Assembly: GCA_007258455.2 (NCBI GenBank)
Contig: VDFB02296725.1
Span: 19,834-83,833, forward strand
Length of the DNA: 64,000 nucleotides
Reading direction: 5' to 3'
From: Sequoia sempervirens
Taxonomy: Eukaryota > Streptophyta > Pinopsida > Cupressales > Cupressaceae
Below the pieces are notes generated by a model that was not told the origin of the DNA, made no database searches, and was given only the letters and a program-made list of their open reading frames with translations. Position 1 is the first letter of the stretch, and every line of letters starts with the position of its first letter. Of the stretch, positions 61,490 to 64,000 are shown in pieces. The position numbers and the translations under genes are program-made.

Positions 61490-62235
61490 TCCACTGTTTT
61501 AGTTGTGGATTCTTTCATTTGAATCCTGTACTTTGTTATATAGTGTCAAAAGTTAGTACCTTAGAGGTTACATACACTGTGGTCCATCATATTTATGTGA
61601 AACATGTCACTATTGACCTGAAACTACACAGCTAAACTTCTAATATCATAATGATACACATCTCATTTATATAATATACCTTTCTATGTTTTGAAGCATA
61701 ACAGTCCCTTAGTACTTATGTAATTAAACTTATTTAGGCTCTTTAAATTCAACTCCATCTGTTTTGCTGTATTCTTCTATTGAGACCTGTACCTGAAAAG
61801 AGAAATGCGTTAAAAATCTTGTAGAGCATGCCATGAAGATCTGACTGACATGAAACATGGGTCAATACTGGGTTCATATGGAAATGAATCCTAATATATA
61901 AGATCATAATATATGAGATCTCTGCACATTAATTATGCCTCTGCAACAAGCAATAATCCTGGAGCACTGAGTAAATAAACTTGAATTGTCAAACTAACTA
62001 CTCTATTTTGTTGTATTCTTCATTTTGGAGAACCTATACTCTTGAAAGAGAAGTCAAAAGTTAAAATCTTGTAGGATACATCTTGTGAACGACTATTCAT
62101 GAAACATGGGTCAATGAGTTTGACTCGTAAACTACACGGTTGAATCTTAATAGCAATATCATAATATATACATCTCGTTTGTAGTACATAATTATGCCTC
62201 TTGCACGAAGTATGTAACAGTCCCTTATACTATAA
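61490..62235. repeat. Tandem repeat, three units of about 260 bp
   Basis: Successive units share, in order, ttctattgagacctgtacc/ttcattttggagaaccta, ttaaaatcttgtag, catgaaacatgggtcaat, gatacacatctc/atatacatctc, attatgcctct, and a closing aacagtccctta (61706, 62216) or its degenerate form (about 61950). Units are roughly 61490-61715, 61716-61975 and 61976-62235 and are strongly diverged. No coding content. Confidence 0.6.
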
Positions 62236-64000
62236 ATCATTCGTAGACCCAAAAACAGATTGCTTTGTATGATAGACTATAAAAAGATCTAATCCAATTC
62301 CAATTCATCTCATTTTCCTTTCATTAACATTCTCTTTTCCATTGTCCTCCTCTTGTAACTCCCCAGTCACTGTCACTGTAGTGGTTAATTTTTTTCTTTT
62401 TAATCTGTCTTCCTCTCAATCCAGCCATCACACTCATTGTTAAAAAAATTGCAAACAATTATCTTTGAATTTCAATTTTGAATGCGCATCTCTCTCCCAA
62501 TCCACTGAAACGAGCAAGAAGAAGATTTCATGCCATACGAATATTGATTTGTGTAACCCAAACTTCCATTTGCAGTGAAGAAGACTACATTCATGGCTAC
62601 CATTGTGGTGATAGAAACAACCGTTCCTTTATAACATCTTGTGCAACAAAGTATCTCAAGGCAACGATGGTTCCTGAACTCCCATATGCTCTGACAACCT
62701 CCAAAATGTCTGTTTGGCTTGTAAGAACTTTTTTCAAGTGAAAACTACGTGAGCGGGCCCGCCTCTAATGGAAACTCGGGGCCAATTTTTATTAAAATAT
62801 AAAGAGTTCCAATTGAGGAAGAATTTACAAGGGCCATGCAAAAGGAAGTTTTTAATATGGAGTTAAATTTTATTACAAGGAGGAGCGTAAAAAAAAAAAT
62901 GCACAACAATAGGGAGTTGTCTCTTTAATCTCTTCCATTTTACATGAAAGCTCTCGAGAAGAATCTACAACGAGGACAAACTCTCAAGTCAAAAGCCAGA
63001 TGATATAAGCCTTGAAAGTATCTTCACTTCCAAAAAAATCTTCCAACTGGTTTTGTTTTCTAATTTCATCGGAATTATTGAATGCTTCATCATACCTTAC
63101 CTCTAGCTGGGTTTTAAAAACAAGGAAAACAAAAGTTTTCCACGCTGATGTTAGGGTTAATTACTTGAATTCCTTTAGGCTTTAGCCTCGATGATTAATT
63201 TTCAAGAGCTCAAAGAAGGTGATCAAATTGAATCTAGGTAGAAGCTGCCTTAGTAGAGTTTTAAAATAAATTAACATTTCAATTTTTCCTTGTAGGTGGG
63301 TGTTCTCCATTAGCATGCTTTGGTAAATAATGGTTTTGTAGGTACATATAATATTGTGGTAATTATTCTAAGGAAGTGAATGTTGGGTATCTTCTAATTT
63401 ATTGATAAATTTTATCAGTATTCTTTTGATTTTGCAAGAAGAGACAAGGAGGAATTATTTTGAGAATTACAATATTTGTTAAATTTTGGGGATAATGGGA
63501 AGATATAAATAATTTTTTTTGAAATTGCAGTGATTTTTTCCTTTTTTATATATCTACAATTTTTGTACTTCATAAGAGGATGTCACCCAAATCTCTAAGG
63601 ATACATCCCTATTAAAAAATGATTATCATGGAAGTGAGATTTCTTTTAAGAGATGAATTCATAGTGTGTGGTGATGGCGATTCATAATTATGTTTTAGAT
63701 CTTGTAGATGCCATTTTATAATGGCGAAAAGCGCACCCTTAGCACTTTTTCTCATTCATTTTGGACTTGTTTTGATTGTTTATTCAAAATACAATATTTA
63801 ATATCAAATTCATATATTTGTGTAAAAGCGATGAAACTAAGTATATTTCTTATCAAATTTTAGGTTCATGTTCCTTAGTGATATAGATTCGTTTAGTGTT
63901 TTATCCTAAGTAAAACTTAAAAGTGTGTTTTTGACCCTAAAATTTCCAAAGTCATGTTTAATGATGGGTCCAAGATGATTTGATTCCAATAAATCATTAC
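62236..64000. other. Intergenic, no gene recognised
   Basis: A plus-strand frame of 87 codons (62478-62741) contains CSEEDYIHGYHCGDRNNRSF but matches no family I know, and no splice or promoter context supports it. The rest is AT-rich with T-runs. A gene lying mostly beyond 64000 cannot be excluded. Confidence 0.4.

Noticed and set aside
62478..62741. Plus-strand frame of 87 codons
   Set aside because: No recognisable domain, no splice sites that extend it, and typical length for chance in this composition. Kept only as a note in the intergenic entry.

Overview
The window is AT-rich plant nuclear DNA. It has one intron-containing host gene and is otherwise almost entirely retrotransposon relics, tandem repeats and low-complexity DNA. 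The repeat load, long LTRs, interstitial telomere-type repeats and an R2R3-MYB gene with canonical intron positions suggest a large repeat-rich plant genome. A gymnosperm, probably a conifer, is my best guess, but the sequence does not prove it. Most long open frames are shadows inside repeats. A run of 100 Ns at 34586-34685 marks a scaffold gap.

Layout, left to right. 222-869 (+) is a decayed plant mobile domain (PMD) frame. 4310-20284 (-) is an old Ty3/Gypsy element of the Tat type (5' LTR 18455-20284, PBS, gag, protease, RT, RNase H, second RNase H, integrase) with many stops and lost catalytic residues; its 3' LTR was not found. A non-autonomous LTR element with a tRNA-iMet PBS (8833-11888, -) is nested in its protease. 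20285-22559 is AT-rich and carries an 18-bp minisatellite.

22560-29683 and 35161-45945 are two copies of a non-autonomous LTR retrotransposon (-). Its LTRs are unusually long (4100 bp) and its interior short (2579 bp), with one broken gag-like frame. The copies share at least 450 bp of flank and differ from each other much less than the two LTRs of one copy differ. They are therefore one locus seen twice: a recent segmental duplication or, because the second copy starts exactly at the gap, an uncollapsed haplotype. Between them, 29684-34585 is unique. It holds a 37-bp-arm inverted repeat built from CGGGATCCCG palindromes, a degenerate Gypsy RNase H/integrase fragment, a telomere-type repeat, and two tandem paralogous frames for a proline-rich plus helical protein I do not recognise.

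45995-49072 is a 3-kb polypyrimidine tract with telomere-like CCCTAAA blocks. About 49350-55961 (+) is a gag-only LTR element whose LTR and nucleocapsid motif are related to the Tat element, so the two look like an autonomous/non-autonomous pair. 55962-59340 has no recognisable gene. 59525-60439 (+) is a three-exon R2R3-MYB gene (206 aa), resembling subgroup 4 repressors (GIDP and EAR-like motifs, bHLH-contact signature) but with unusual substitutions in the DNA-binding repeats. Downstream lie a three-unit tandem repeat (about 61490-62235) and otherwise unremarkable sequence.
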